The notes beneath the pieces were generated by a model. It worked only from the letters and a program-made list of their open reading frames with translations, ran no database searches and was not told the DNA's origin. DNA of 64,000 nucleotides. Origin: Phytopythium helicoides. Its lineage: Eukaryota; Oomycota; Peronosporomycetes; Pythiales; Pythiaceae. Location of the stretch: assembly GCA_024867545.1 (NCBI GenBank), contig JANFNE010000004.1:1674001-1738000 (forward strand). The letters run 5' to 3'. A program made the translations under genes and the position numbers. Positions 43,464 to 53,877 of the stretch are shown here, in pieces (the stretch's first letter is position 1; the number at the start of each line of letters is the position of its first letter).

Positions 43464-43548
43464 CTCCTCCCCCTCCCATTGGCTCCACCACCTCCTCCTC
43501 CCCCTCCCATTGGCTCCACCACCTCCTCCTCCCCCTCCCATTGGCCAA
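43464..43548 (+). repeat. 31-bp tandem repeat with inverted CCAAT boxes
   Basis: About 2.7 copies of a 31-bp unit built from CCTCCTCC runs and CCCATTGGCTCCACCA. The ATTGG core recurs at 43478, 43509 and 43540, exactly 31 bp apart. It lies 90-170 bp before the nucleotide-sugar transporter ATG, so it multiplies a CCAAT box in that promoter. Confidence 0.7.
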
Positions 43549-43636
43549 AAACCCTATTGTGGGTACGCCCGGCTCCAAATGATCGTTTCCTCCGCCGTCA
43601 TCTTGCTTTCGGCACGGCTCCCCTCCTCCCTCGACC

Positions 43637-44693
43637 ATGGCGGCGCCGCTGGGGCTCGAGACGGCGCAGCAGCGCGGCGTGTTCGTCGCGTACATGGCGC
43701 CTCTGGGTGTCCTACGGCCTGCTGAACGAGCTGGCCAAGCGTCGAGGCGTGGCGTTCAACTCGACGGCCGCCGTGGTGCTGCAGGGCGTGCTCAAGCTCG
43801 CGCTGGCCTCGGCAATGTTCCTGCGCCACGACGCGCCCGCGGCCGGCGCGGGGCCCTCGCTCGCGGAGCGCGCGGCCACGCTGCTGAGCCAGGCGCAGGC
43901 CCACCGCAAGCTGCTCGCGCTGTACCTCATCCCCGCGGGGCTCTACGCGCTCTACGACGTGCTCTCGTACGTCAACCTGCGCCAGTTCGACGCGCCCACC
44001 TACTTTTTGCTGCTGCAGTTCCGCCTCGTCGTCACGGGCGTGCTGCACCAGATCGTATTCAAGCGCGCGCTCAACCGCAACCAGTGGGTCGCGCTGCTCG
44101 TCACCACGCTAGGCTGTGCCATCAAGACCATGGGCTCCACCAGCGCCGGCGCCGCGACGGACCCGCCACGCCGCTGCTTCGCGTACGCGTCGCTCATGGT
44201 GCAGATGCTCAGCTCCACCTTTGCAGGCGTCTACAATGAGCTGCTGCTCAAGAAGCAGGCCAAGATACCCGTCAACCTGCAGAACGTCTTCATGTACCTC
44301 GACTCGATCGCGTGCACCGGCGCCATGCTCGCGCTCGGGCTCACGGGGCAGTCACTCGCGGAGGTCGCGCGCGCCGAGACCCTGCTCACGCTGCTGTCGC
44401 CCATCGTGCTCCCCATGGTGCTCATCATGTCGGGCGTCGGCATCGTCACCAGCCTCTTCCTCAAGCATCTCGACTCGATTCGCAAGGCCATCGCGAGTGC
44501 GCTCGAGCTCGTCGTGCTGCCGATCCTCAGCGCCGTGCTATTTGGTGTCCCCATTACCATCTACACGGTCGCGGCCGTCGCCTGCGTGGCGTTCGGCGTC
44601 TACATTTACTCGGTGCCAGTCGAAGCACCGACTGCTGTCAAGTACGAGCCCTGTGAACTCGAGCGACAAGCCAGACACAAGCGACAAGCTTGA
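43637..44693 (+). CDS. Nucleotide-sugar transporter, SLC35A-like (one frame disruption)
   Basis: A Golgi/ER membrane antiporter that exchanges nucleotide sugars for NMP (UDP-galactose/CMP-sialate transporter family). It begins MAAPLGLETAQQRGVFVAYM. One extra base near 43699-43701 (GGCGCCTCTGG) shifts the frame; the correct continuation is LWVSYGLLNELAKRRGVAFN. Diagnostic segments: YALYDVLSYVNLRQFDAPTY, FLLLQFRLVVTGVLHQIVFK, NQWVALLVTTLGCAIKTMG, SSTFAGVYNELLLKK, NLQNVFMYLDSI and the C-terminal hydrophobic helices (ILSAVLFGVPITIYTVAAVA). About ten membrane segments and roughly 350 residues fit the family. The specific sugar cannot be read. Confidence 0.85.
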
Positions 44694-44804
44694 GCAGGGC
44701 GACCACAAGGGCTGATCAGCCTCCATTTCATTAAGATCGGCGAAAGCAGGTCGCTTGATAATAGACATTGTATGGATGCATAGATACCTCCTCGACTGAC
44801 TCCT

Positions 44805-47622
44805 TCAAACAAATCCTTGGTGATACCGCGAGGCCGAAGTAGACAAACTCGAGTCCCGCTGCAGCTGACGAAGCTCGTAGTGCAGCTCAATGGCGCTTGG
44901 GCGATCTCGCGGGTGGAAAGAGACGCAGCGCAGAATGAGCTCGCGAACACCAGCAGGGCAGTCGTGGTTCAACGCCGGCTTGAGTGAGTTGGAGCTCACA
45001 AGCAATGCAATTTTGGCGTCCGTGAGCTTTTGCTTGCGGTTGTTGGAGTTGTTGTACGGGTGTCCACAAGCATCCAACTCTGCGAGAAGAATTCCATACG
45101 AGAAGATGTCTGCCTTCTCCGAATATCGCTCGCCCTGCAAAACCTCTGGTGCGATCCAAGCCGTCGTGCCCATACCTCCAGTCATTGTGCTCGCCTCGTC
45201 AGCATCATCGTCCAGCCCACTTCCAGCCTTTCGTTCGCGAGAAACGCCAAAGTCGGAAAGTTTGGCTTCGTACGAGTCCGCCAGCAATACGTTCTTGGCT
45301 TTGAGATCGCGGTGAATGATGGGGGCCTGGAACGAATGGAGATAGACGACCGCTTCGGCAACATCAAGCGCCAAGTCGACCTTTCGCACGCGGCGACGAC
45401 CGAGCATCGAACCAGGAGAACACACTAGCGTCTCCTTCCTCGGCAGCATTCTCTCCTTCGTCGCTTTCGTACGCCTTATACTCGGATTCGGGAGACCCGT
45501 TACCTTTCTTCTGCCCCTCGACTTTCCTCTTTGCTTGCGCTTCAGCAATGACGACAGATCACCGCGCGGCATGAACTCAAGCACGAGCGACAAGTCCAGT
45601 AGGTTTGTCCATGCAACGCCGACGAAAACGCACGATCTTGGGGTGTTCCAGTCGAGCGCAAAGATGGATCTCACCCATGAAACGTCGAAGAGCGTCACTG
45701 TTGGCGTGCATGTTGCTGCTGCTGGACTTTCAGTCTCTTGACGACGACTGGACGCTTGTCGTGAAGCATCGTTGCGAGGAAAACGACGCCAAACCCACCA
45801 ACAGCCAGCTCGCGCACGATTGCAATCTCGTCAATCGAAAGTCGGAATGGGATCAACGCTTCGTCGTTGCGCACATCGTTAGGGGAGGTAGCCAGAGTCC
45901 GAGGACGGTGGGATCGGTACCGAGCCAGTAGCCGAATCAGTCCCCTGTGTTGGAATTGTGTTGGTGGAATTCTTTGTTGTGGCGTTCGACGACGGCGGAA
46001 GCTGGTAGGTCAAGCCAGTCGCAACGCTCGGAGGGTTTGTATCCTTGTCGTGCTTCTCGCGCTTTCGTCGGTAGATGATGAACGCGATTGCGAGCAGGAT
46101 AATGACTACCACCCCTGCTGCAATACCTCCGTACAGGCCAGCATTGCTTGACCCTGAAGACGTCGAAGAAGACCCGCTCGTGTCACCGTTACTCGATGGG
46201 GAATTTTCAGATGCAGAGGACGGTGACCCAGAGCCGCTGGTTGTAGTCGATGTCGACGAGCTTGAGTCCTTCGATGCGTTCGAGCTTGCGCTCCCTGTAG
46301 AAGAAGCCTCGCTTCCACTTCCCGATGCAGATGGATACATTGAAGTAAACGTAGTGTCTGGAAGAGCATCTTGGTTAAGGCACAGATACGACACCAACAT
46401 CCACCACGCGTTTAAAGCTTACCGTCGATAACACAGGCTTGAATGGCGTCCGTGATGGCCGTGAGCGTCGCCCCCGAAGTTGAGCAAGAGGAAACAGACA
46501 CGGAGTCAAACTGGAGCGTTGCACTCTGGAGAACAGTGACGTCCGATTCGCGGATCTCAAATGTTTTCACCGTCGCACCAGTTACTCGTCTGTTTCCAGC
46601 AAAGCAAGTGAGAATGAAGCAAGTCAGCGGATTGGACAAGGTACAAACTCACAGTGTCTTGAGCGACGAGGGAAAGATGACACCGGCGATTTCGGTGATC
46701 CCGCAGTTGCTGCAGTCTCTGTGGGGTTCGCAATAAGCCATTGATGAGTTCTAGTAGAACTGCTGCAAATGGCAGAGATAGACGCACAGCGTGACGATGG
46801 AGCTTGGAAAAATGGCACCGCTGAATGAAGTAAGCTGCTGATTCCCCGTCAGATACAGCGATTGCAGCTCTGCAGGGAAGCGAAACTTGGCCAGAGACGT
46901 GATCGTGTTTTTCTGGAGCGACCTGGTGATTTGAAAGTTGATTAGAGAGGGTTCATCGTATGTGAGCAATTGAAAGAAAAAAAAAGTCGAATGACTTGCA
47001 GGTAAAGCAGTCCATCGGGGAAATCGGAAGCCTTGGTTGACGAGATGAAGTTGAGGTCCAGCACACTGCAGTTTGAAAAAGTGAGCGCGAAGGAGCTGGA
47101 CAGCCAATAGCATCGAACGGCACGCACATCCGCTCGGCGCTCGATGGGAAGGAGAAGTCGTCCAGCGTCTCGATGCTGTTGCTCGAAATGTCGCTGCAGT
47201 GCACCCCAAGTCATGAGATTAGCTGCCTGTGAAAGCATCTCAGCCCAAGCAACCCGAAACTCACATGTACTTGACAGTCGTGCCATCGCTCGCGAACGAG
47301 GTGATGGCGTTAAACCAAAGCCGTCTGCCAGAAAGAGCCACGCTCTGTCGTTAGTCCGTGGCTCGTCTTCTCAAAAAGCAAGGCACGGCTTCGCAACGCA
47401 CAGGCTCTCGACTTTGGGGTAGCTCGCCACGGCCTCGATGCTCATGTAGCTCGCGTTGATCATGTACATCCCCGGGTCTTCGGCTGCCGTCGCAGCGATC
47501 TCGGTCTCCGTGCAGTCAGGCTCCACGAGCACCGCGGCGTTGGCGTCATCACTGTTCACCGCCGCCGCGAGCGTCACCACATCTGGCGCCGCGATGCCCG
47601 AGATGGCGCACGTGGTCGACAT
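44805..47622 (-). CDS. LRR receptor-like kinase paralogue (8 exons, several frame disruptions)
   Basis: Related to the receptor kinase 2.5 kb away on the same strand. Exons: 47622-47402, 47324-47265, 47193-47128, 47065-47000, 46922-46788, 46718-46653, 46589-46423, 46369-44805. The first six introns are phase 2, and exons of 60-66 nt encode single LRRs (LRLWFNAITSFASDGTTVKY; IDISSNSIETLDDFSFPSSA; LDCSNCGITEIAGVIFPSSL). The intron at 46923-46999 uses a GC donor (GCAAGT). A Ser/Thr-rich stalk leads to helix GLYGGIAAGVVVIILLAIAF. The kinase has frame shifts near 45888 (SGYLP/NDVRND), 45710, 45625 (KIVRF/VGVAWTN), in the 45400-45550 insert and near 45385. It then has LHSFQAPIIHRDLKAKNV, DFGVSRE and GTTAWIAPEVLQGERYS. 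No signal peptide is obvious in exon 1. Either a decaying paralogue or indel-rich sequence. Confidence 0.75.
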
Positions 47623-48967
47623 CTCGACGCGTTTCAGACTGCGCTAGTGGCCGAGAGCTCTCTGAGGCAGTTAAAGGGGCCGCTTCACGATCCCGAGCGA
47701 GTCCGTAGAAGCTGGAGAGGCGCGCGAGGACTGCGGACGGCGAGGCAGCTGGCGACGCAATGGGGAAGAGTTGGCCATTGGCCAAGCGCTGTCAGCTGGG
47801 ATTATGCACTAGTAGATACGGGACGATTTTTCTTTTACGGCCCTATTGAAATGGTGTATATGTATTTATTTCAAGATTTTTACTGAATATATGCACTATT
47901 TGAGATGGATTATAACGAGGACCACTGGGTTCAGAAATGGCATACGATCTGGAATAAGAGGTGTAGCCACGGTCCAGTCAGTAGTGCATTCCGCCAAATC
48001 GCACACTTGCTCCTTCCTTCAAAGTAGAAGCTCACTCAAGTGACTTCGCCACGCGCTCGGCGCATGAAGTAGAGAGCGCATCGAAGTGGTCGTAGTCACG
48101 TCACTACGGTACTGTACGAGAGCTCACCACTAGCGAGAGCGATTCAACTTCAGGATCCCGAAGTTGACTTGCTGCTGCCATTTTATACGAGAAGCTGCGT
48201 GCTGTCACAGCCACAAGGATCCTGCGATGTTGTTGAGTGCTGAAGCCACTTCGATGCGAATCCATGTCCCCCCACTTGAGCCTGTGGCTACTAGGTTGCA
48301 TTTCTCCTTCACATTGAAGAGCTCGTGTGGCCTGGCCCACGGTCACCGCCGATGGGTAAAAATCTCCAGGACAATATGAACCACTCTTGCCCTCGGATTC
48401 AAAGCCGACGGCTTCACACTCTGCTCAAGTCGAAGTTCAATGGCACAACAACTTCTCTGTCGACCGAACGTGGTCGAGCGAGGATTGGGGCGGCACCATC
48501 GTGCAGAACGTGGATACCTCCATCACGCTCGAACAAACGTATGACGTTCAAGCTGTGGCACTCGTGGGACCCAAGTCCTGATAGCACCGTTCTAGCCTCT
48601 ATATCTCACGACTCAATATGTCGGTCGGTGAGCTTTTGAGATCAACAAGGCTTCGACAAACTATGGCCGCCCAATTGCCTCAGCGACCAGCTCCACGATT
48701 GCCGATAACCGTGGGCGTCTTGTAAGGCACCAGCATGAGCGGTAGTGGATAGAGCAGCAGGCGTAGCTGTAAGCTCAAGAACTCATTCATCACCGACAAG
48801 TGCTTGCTGCAAGGTACCGAGATGCTCCATTGCTTCAACATGAGCACAACGGGCGTGTCTTGCTAAGCGACGAGGTCGAGCGAAGAACTTTCTTCTTCAC
48901 AACGGCGAGCATTTTGGCGGTCATTGTCGATTTCTCCTCGAGACTAGCAAGGCTGAGCGTTCGCCTC
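47623..48967. other. Intergenic with one short protein-like ORF
   Basis: 1.3 kb between the receptor kinase start (minus) and the SDR gene (plus). A plus-strand frame at 48387-48581 reads VEVQWHNNFSVDRTWSSEDW and then GGTIVQNVDTSITLEQTYDV, which looks like beta-rich protein but is only 64 codons and unrecognised; it may be a gene remnant. Otherwise nothing seen. Confidence 0.3.
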
Positions 48968-49972
48968 ATGGGGTGGCTGTTTGGACGCGAGAGACTATGG
49001 GACGAGAAAGACATTCCGGTGCTTGAAGGTAAGATCGCGGTGGTGACGGGTGGGAACTCGGGGATCGGCTTTGCCGCTGCGCGCCAGCTTGCACTCCATG
49101 GCGCCCGAGTGGTTCTCGGGTGTCGAAACGAGCAGCGTGGACGGGACGCGCTCAACAAGATCCGCACGGAGCTGTTCGAAGCCGACGACACGAGTCTGGC
49201 CAAGCGTGGTGCGGTCGAGCTCATGATCGTCGACATGGGAGAGCCCGAGTCAGTCGCAATGTTTGCTGAAAAGCTGCATGGAGAAGTAAACCACGTCGAC
49301 ATCCTGATCAACAATGCTGGCGTTGCGTCTCCAGCCGCGACTACGACGGAGACAACGGGCCTCGAGAGCCAATTCGCCATCAACTACCTCGGCCACTTCC
49401 AGCTCACAGCACTACTCATGGATCTGCTCGAGAAGGCGATATTTGTGAGCGGCGAGCCTGCGCGAGTGGTCAATATGAGCAGCCTGCTGCACTACTACGC
49501 CTGGCCGTTCTGGAGCATCGAGACGCTGGGTGAGCGCGGCAAGGGAAAGATATGGGGCTACTTCACCTCGAAGCTTGCGCTACTGCTGTTTACTTACGAG
49601 CTCGACCGGCGCCTCCGCCAACGTGGTGAGAAGCGTCCATCCGTGTTGGTGATGGCGGCACACCCGGGGGCGAGCCAGACGCCGATCTTCAACAAGTACT
49701 ACTTCAGCCACCTCCCCAAGTCCATGCAAGCTCCAGTCGCGACTGCGTTCGGGAAATTGCCGCTGCAGACGCCCGAGATGGCCGCACTGCCGCTGCTGTT
49801 CGCAGCCACTGCGCCTGACGTCAAGAGCGGAGCCTACTACGGCCCCGACGGTTGGTTTGGCATTCGCGGTTACCCGACCGAGGCGAGCTCGAGCTGGCTG
49901 AGCCACTCGAAGCAGGAGGCCGAAAAGCTCTGGGCGGCCAGCGAGAAGACGCTCATGACCTTCTCGATCTAG
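48968..49972 (+). CDS. Short-chain dehydrogenase/reductase, retinol-dehydrogenase-like
   Basis: Classical/extended SDR oxidoreductase using NAD(P). From ATG 48968 (MGWLFGRERLWDEKDIPVLE) it has 334 residues. Motifs: cofactor-binding TGGNSGIG about 20 residues in, NNAG, catalytic Ser in VVNMSSLLHYY, and the YxxxK-type site read as YFTSKLALLLF. The C-terminal HPGASQTPIF loop matches RDH/WWOX-like members. The in-frame sequence upstream to 48800 (TTASILAVIVDFSSRLARLS) has no ATG but could be a membrane anchor from a missed exon. Substrate unknown, possibly lipid/steroid/retinoid-like; location probably ER. Confidence 0.85.
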   Translation: MGWLFGRERLWDEKDIPVLEGKIAVVTGGNSGIGFAAARQLALHGARVVLGCRNEQRGRDALNKIRTELFEADDTSLAKRGAVELMIVDMGEPESVAMFAEKLHGEVNHVDILINNAGVASPAATTTETTGLESQFAINYLGHFQLTALLMDLLEKAIFVSGEPARVVNMSSLLHYYAWPFWSIETLGERGKGKIWGYFTSKLALLLFTYELDRRLRQRGEKRPSVLVMAAHPGASQTPIFNKYYFSHLPKSMQAPVATAFGKLPLQTPEMAALPLLFAATAPDVKSGAYYGPDGWFGIRGYPTEASSSWLSHSKQEAEKLWAASEKTLMTFSI

Positions 49973-50828
49973 TGTGAGCTCGAAGAGCGTAAAGGTGAGG
50001 TGAGCTTCAACGTGGGGCATTACTGTAGTGCAACTGGAGGATGGGCAGTGCATGGGTACACAATTTTTCGTTGACGTCAGAGGGGCGAGCTGAACATGAC
50101 GTCGGAACGTTGCTATGGGGTGGTGGCGCAGCTCAAAGCACCAGTATGAGCAGCATTTCAGCGCCAAGTTTTTTTGTTGTTGTTGCAAAAGGTTGGATCC
50201 CGCGACGGATCGCGAGGCAGCCGCTGGCGTCGCGGGGTCTTGAAAGAACCTCCTGGTCCAATTGCGTTGCGGCCGGCCGTTGACCAGTGGGTGCTCGTGG
50301 CTCCAATGTAGCGTCGCCGCCAGATGGCGCAGCTCTCTGGCGTCGAACAGCGCGCACGCAATGCATATGGGGGCACGATTTTTCCACGTGTTGCTGGCCT
50401 TTTCTGGTTCATCGTCATGAGGCAGTGAGCTTTGGGTACATGTTGCTCGCCACCTCCCTCACCTAGCTATCCAACATCGGTGGGGGGTCTACCTTGCATC
50501 GCCTCGCAACGCATGAACGAGCACCTGAGACCTTCGCCGAGATCTTCACGCCGGACGCGTTCAACGTCTCGACATGCGACGGTTTCGAGCAGTTTTTTCG
50601 AGAGAACCAAAAGCGCTCTCCGCGAACGAGGAGAAATGAGTGAGGATGACAGACGGGCGAGTACTGGACTGGCCCAAAATGTCTTGCCTCTTTCGCGCAC
50701 AGCCACATACATCCGCCAAGTCAAAGGGTCTGTACGTTCCACAACAAGTGCAACTCCACGCTCAATGCCACGGCGAGCATCCGCTCGCCCGCTTCACTCC
50801 AGCTCTCGCCACCTTCCGCCCACGTCCA
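49973..50828. other. Intergenic
   Basis: 856 bp between the SDR gene and the first AGC kinase. An in-frame ATG at 50646 would extend the kinase N terminus by 61 residues of basic, low-similarity sequence; I prefer the later start. No other feature. Confidence 0.3.
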
Positions 50829-52418
50829 ATGCGCTCGGCGCCGTCGCTCGCGCCCGTGTGGCGCTGCGTGCGGCAGCTGCGCGCGCGCGCCGTCCGCACG
50901 TGGTCCGCGTCCGCGCGGCCGTCCGCATCCACATCCACGTCCGCGCGGCCGTCCACGTCCACACGGCCGTCCACCGTCCCACGGCGGTCGTCCGCAGCTT
51001 CCCGCTCATCCGCAGCATCCTCAACGTCCAAGTGGGGCCGCTCGTCGGCCACCAGGAAGCGCAGGAAGAGCTGCGGCCTGCCGTCCAATGCCGCGTCGCT
51101 CGCCGAGTTCGAGCTGCTCGCCCCACTCGGACGCGGCACCTTCGGCTCGGTTCGACTAGCGAGGCACCTGCGGACGGGCGTGTGCGTGGCCGTCAAGGCG
51201 CTGGACCGCGCCGTCGTGGCCGAGCTGCGGCAGGAGGACGCGGTGGAGCGCGAGCGCCAGGTGCACGCGGCACTGCGCCACCCGTTCGTGTGCTCGCTGC
51301 TCTCGAGCTTTGAAGACAAGCGCGCCGTGTTCCTCGTGCTCGAGTTCTGTCCGGGCGGAGAGCTCTTCGGGCTCGTCTACGACCAGCAGGACGACGACAC
51401 CAGCAGCGCGGGCTTTGCAGACAGCTGCCAGTCGCTCGGCGACGCCGAGGTCCTCAACGATCTCGCACTCGACAGCGATGGTGACGTGCTCACCATCCCA
51501 ACCGAGTCCGAGTCGGAGCTCGATACGGACGTTGACACGGAGGATGACGCTGCGCCGGAGACCCCGGGCAAGGCAGCAAGATCGTCCGACTACGAGACGC
51601 AGTGCAGAAGGCACCAGCAGCGATTCCGCAAGCTCTACCCCGTTGAGAATGCCAGCGCCTCGCTCGCCAACGCTCTAGCCAAACGCGCGCTCCATCGCTC
51701 GCCTGAGGAGTTTGACGACATTATGGATGAAGACGCCTCGCCGAGCAGTGGGATTGCAGAGTGGAGTGCAGCTTTCTACCTCGCGTGTGTGGGGAGTGCG
51801 TTGAGCTACCTTCATAGTAGCGGCGTCCTCTACCGCGACCTCAAGCTTGAGAACATCATGCTGGACGCCGCAGGATACGTCAAGCTCATCGATTTTGGCC
51901 AGTGCAAGCGCTTCGACCCCAACTCGACCAAGAGCGCAACCATGTGCGGTAGTCGCGAGTACGTTGCGCCGGAGGTGCTCCGACGTGAGACTGCTGATCA
52001 CCGCGCGGACATTTGGGCGTTCGGCATCGTGATGTACGAGCTCCTGGTCGGTGCCACGCCATTTTACGACCAGAACCTGCGCGAGATGACGCGCCGCATC
52101 CTCAATGACGATGTTGAGTTCCCTGTGGGCTTCGAGTCCACACACCCACTTGCGAGCGACTTGATCCGGTGGCTGCTGCAGAAGAACCCGGACCAACGCC
52201 CCACCTCCATGGAACAGATCATGCGCGAGTCTGCCTTCTTCCGCGCATACTTCCCTTCTGCTGAAGCGTGGACCAAGCTCGAGAAGAAGCAGTTACCGGC
52301 TCCATTCGTTCCTGTGCTTGGAAGCGAGCCTGACACGCGCATGTTCCGCAGCGTGAGCACCGAGAGCGAGCGAGAGCTCTGGGGCTCACTTGAAGATGAC
52401 GCGGCAAGCGCGTATTGA
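50829..52418 (+). CDS. AGC-type protein kinase with long insert
   Basis: Serine/threonine kinase, 529 residues from ATG 50829 (start uncertain; in-frame ATG at 50646). The N terminus (1-85) is Arg/Ser/Thr-rich and acid-free, so a mitochondrial or disordered leader. Kinase motifs: GRGTFGSV (101-108), Lys in VAVKAL (123), LEFCPGGELF (171-180), then an acidic insert of about 125 residues (186-310) before the alpha-E helix, SGVLYRDLKLENIM, IDFG (354-357), SREYVAPEVL. An AGC-like C-terminal tail follows (PFVPVLGSEPDTRMFRS), with no canonical hydrophobic FxxF/Y motif at the very end. PKA/PKG-like by lobe sequence. Convergent with the paralogue downstream. Confidence 0.85.
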   Translation: MRSAPSLAPVWRCVRQLRARAVRTWSASARPSASTSTSARPSTSTRPSTVPRRSSAASRSSAASSTSKWGRSSATRKRRKSCGLPSNAASLAEFELLAPLGRGTFGSVRLARHLRTGVCVAVKALDRAVVAELRQEDAVERERQVHAALRHPFVCSLLSSFEDKRAVFLVLEFCPGGELFGLVYDQQDDDTSSAGFADSCQSLGDAEVLNDLALDSDGDVLTIPTESESELDTDVDTEDDAAPETPGKAARSSDYETQCRRHQQRFRKLYPVENASASLANALAKRALHRSPEEFDDIMDEDASPSSGIAEWSAAFYLACVGSALSYLHSSGVLYRDLKLENIMLDAAGYVKLIDFGQCKRFDPNSTKSATMCGSREYVAPEVLRRETADHRADIWAFGIVMYELLVGATPFYDQNLREMTRRILNDDVEFPVGFESTHPLASDLIRWLLQKNPDQRPTSMEQIMRESAFFRAYFPSAEAWTKLEKKQLPAPFVPVLGSEPDTRMFRSVSTESERELWGSLEDDAASAY

Positions 52419-52542
52419 GCTAGCAAACCATGACGTAGTTGATGTACCATAGCATATCCTCGCCTTCGAGGCGAGACTATTTATTAGGCAGTGCGTTGAA
52501 AGAGATAAATACTTCACGTCTGTTCTAGTCTACTCTACGGCG

Positions 52543-53877
52543 TTAGAAGTCATCGAAGGTGTCGTCGTCATCCTCGAACGGCAGCACTTCGTTCTCGAGC
52601 TCGAGCAGCTCGTCGGCGCCAAACTGTCGGAAGAAGCTCGCGTCAAATGACCCGTTGAGCTTTGGCACGAATGGAGGAGGCAGCTCGCGGCGATTAAGTG
52701 CGTCCCACGCGCCACTGCAGGTGACGTCAAAGCCCAAATTGGCAGCGAAGAACGAGTGGCGTCTCACTTCGTCCACGCTCTGAATGCGGTCAGCAGGGTT
52801 CTTGGCAAGCAACTTGACAATCAAATCGCATGCCAGCGGGTGTGCCTGCTCAAAGCCGTCGGGAAACTCCACGGGATCGTTGATGACTCTGCGGGACAGC
52901 TCGCGCGGATTGTCGTGGTAGAAAGGAGTCCGACCGATCAGCATCTCGTACAGCACAATCCCGAGAGACCAGATGTCCACACGAGGATCGTGACGAGTCG
53001 AACGGAGCAGCACCTCTGGCGCCATGTAGTCTGCGCTTCCACAAAGCGTTGACCGACGAGTGGGCTCATTACGGTCGGCTTCACCGCTCTCAGAGGCTGA
53101 GTAGGGCGTGGCGAAGCCAAAGTCGATAAGCTTGGCGTAGCCTGCGGCGTCCAGCACGACGTTCTCGAGCTTCAAGTCACGATAGAGCACACCAGACTCG
53201 TGCAGGTAGTGCAGCGCGCTGGCAATGCATCCGAGGTAGAAGGCTGCTGGCTGCTCTCGCAGTCCTCCCCACTTGGGATGGAGAAGCGCCGAGCGAGCTC
53301 CAATCGCATCCAGCATGTGTGCACTGGGCAAGGAGCGATCGGAGCACGGTCGCTTGATAGGCGAAATGGGTCTCACCTCTTCCTCCTTGGTGCTGCTATC
53401 GCTTGTCGAACCGCAATCGTCGGTCGCCTCCGTGTTGTTGTCGTCGTTGTCGCCGCTCCCGTCGCCGTACACGACGCTCCAGAGCTCGCCGCCAGGCAGG
53501 AACTCGAGCGCCAGGTACACTCGATCGCGGTCCTGGAACGCGCCGAAGAGGGAAGCCACGAACGGGTGGCGCAGCTCTGCATGTACTCGACGCTCTCGCA
53601 TCACGTGCTGTTGCCTGCGCGTCGCGACGATCGTCTCCTTGGCAAGCACTTTGAGTGCTACTGGAGCACCTGTCGCTGCGTGTTTCGCCAGCCGCACGAC
53701 GCCAAAGGACCCGACGCCAAGGACGCCGAGCAGTTCAAAGTCCGCGGCGGTCAGCGGGCCATCGACTCCGACAGCGTTGTTGGCAATCGCAAGTCGAGTG
53801 ACCGTCGGCTTCTCGGGGCTCTCACATCCTGTCTCGTGGCCGTCATGGAGCTCACCACGACGAGCGGAGCAGCTCAT
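52543..53877 (-). CDS. AGC-type protein kinase paralogue
   Basis: 444 residues from ATG 53877 (MSCSARRGELHDG); the open frame continues upstream to an ATG at 54072 (509 residues, basic leader) so the start is uncertain. Domain order mirrors the neighbour: FELLGVLGVGSFGVVRLAKH, VALKVLAKE, HPFVASLFGAFQDRDRVYLA, LEFLPGGELW, an acidic insert of about 80 residues, SGVLYRDLKLENVVLDAAGY, IDFGFATPY, CGSADYMAPEVL, and tail LPPPFVPKLNGSFDASFF, ending in an acidic EDDDDTFDDF. The shared GVLYRDLKLEN, DAAGYxKLIDFG and PPFVP-type tail show the two arose by duplication; they now face tail to tail with 124 bp between stops. Confidence 0.87.
   Translation of the reverse strand: MSCSARRGELHDGHETGCESPEKPTVTRLAIANNAVGVDGPLTAADFELLGVLGVGSFGVVRLAKHAATGAPVALKVLAKETIVATRRQQHVMRERRVHAELRHPFVASLFGAFQDRDRVYLALEFLPGGELWSVVYGDGSGDNDDNNTEATDDCGSTSDSSTKEEEVRPISPIKRPCSDRSLPSAHMLDAIGARSALLHPKWGGLREQPAAFYLGCIASALHYLHESGVLYRDLKLENVVLDAAGYAKLIDFGFATPYSASESGEADRNEPTRRSTLCGSADYMAPEVLLRSTRHDPRVDIWSLGIVLYEMLIGRTPFYHDNPRELSRRVINDPVEFPDGFEQAHPLACDLIVKLLAKNPADRIQSVDEVRRHSFFAANLGFDVTCSGAWDALNRRELPPPFVPKLNGSFDASFFRQFGADELLELENEVLPFEDDDDTFDDF

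Noticed and set aside
48800..48967. Upstream extension of the SDR gene
   Set aside because: In-frame but begins with GTG and contains no ATG; kept only as a possible missed exon.
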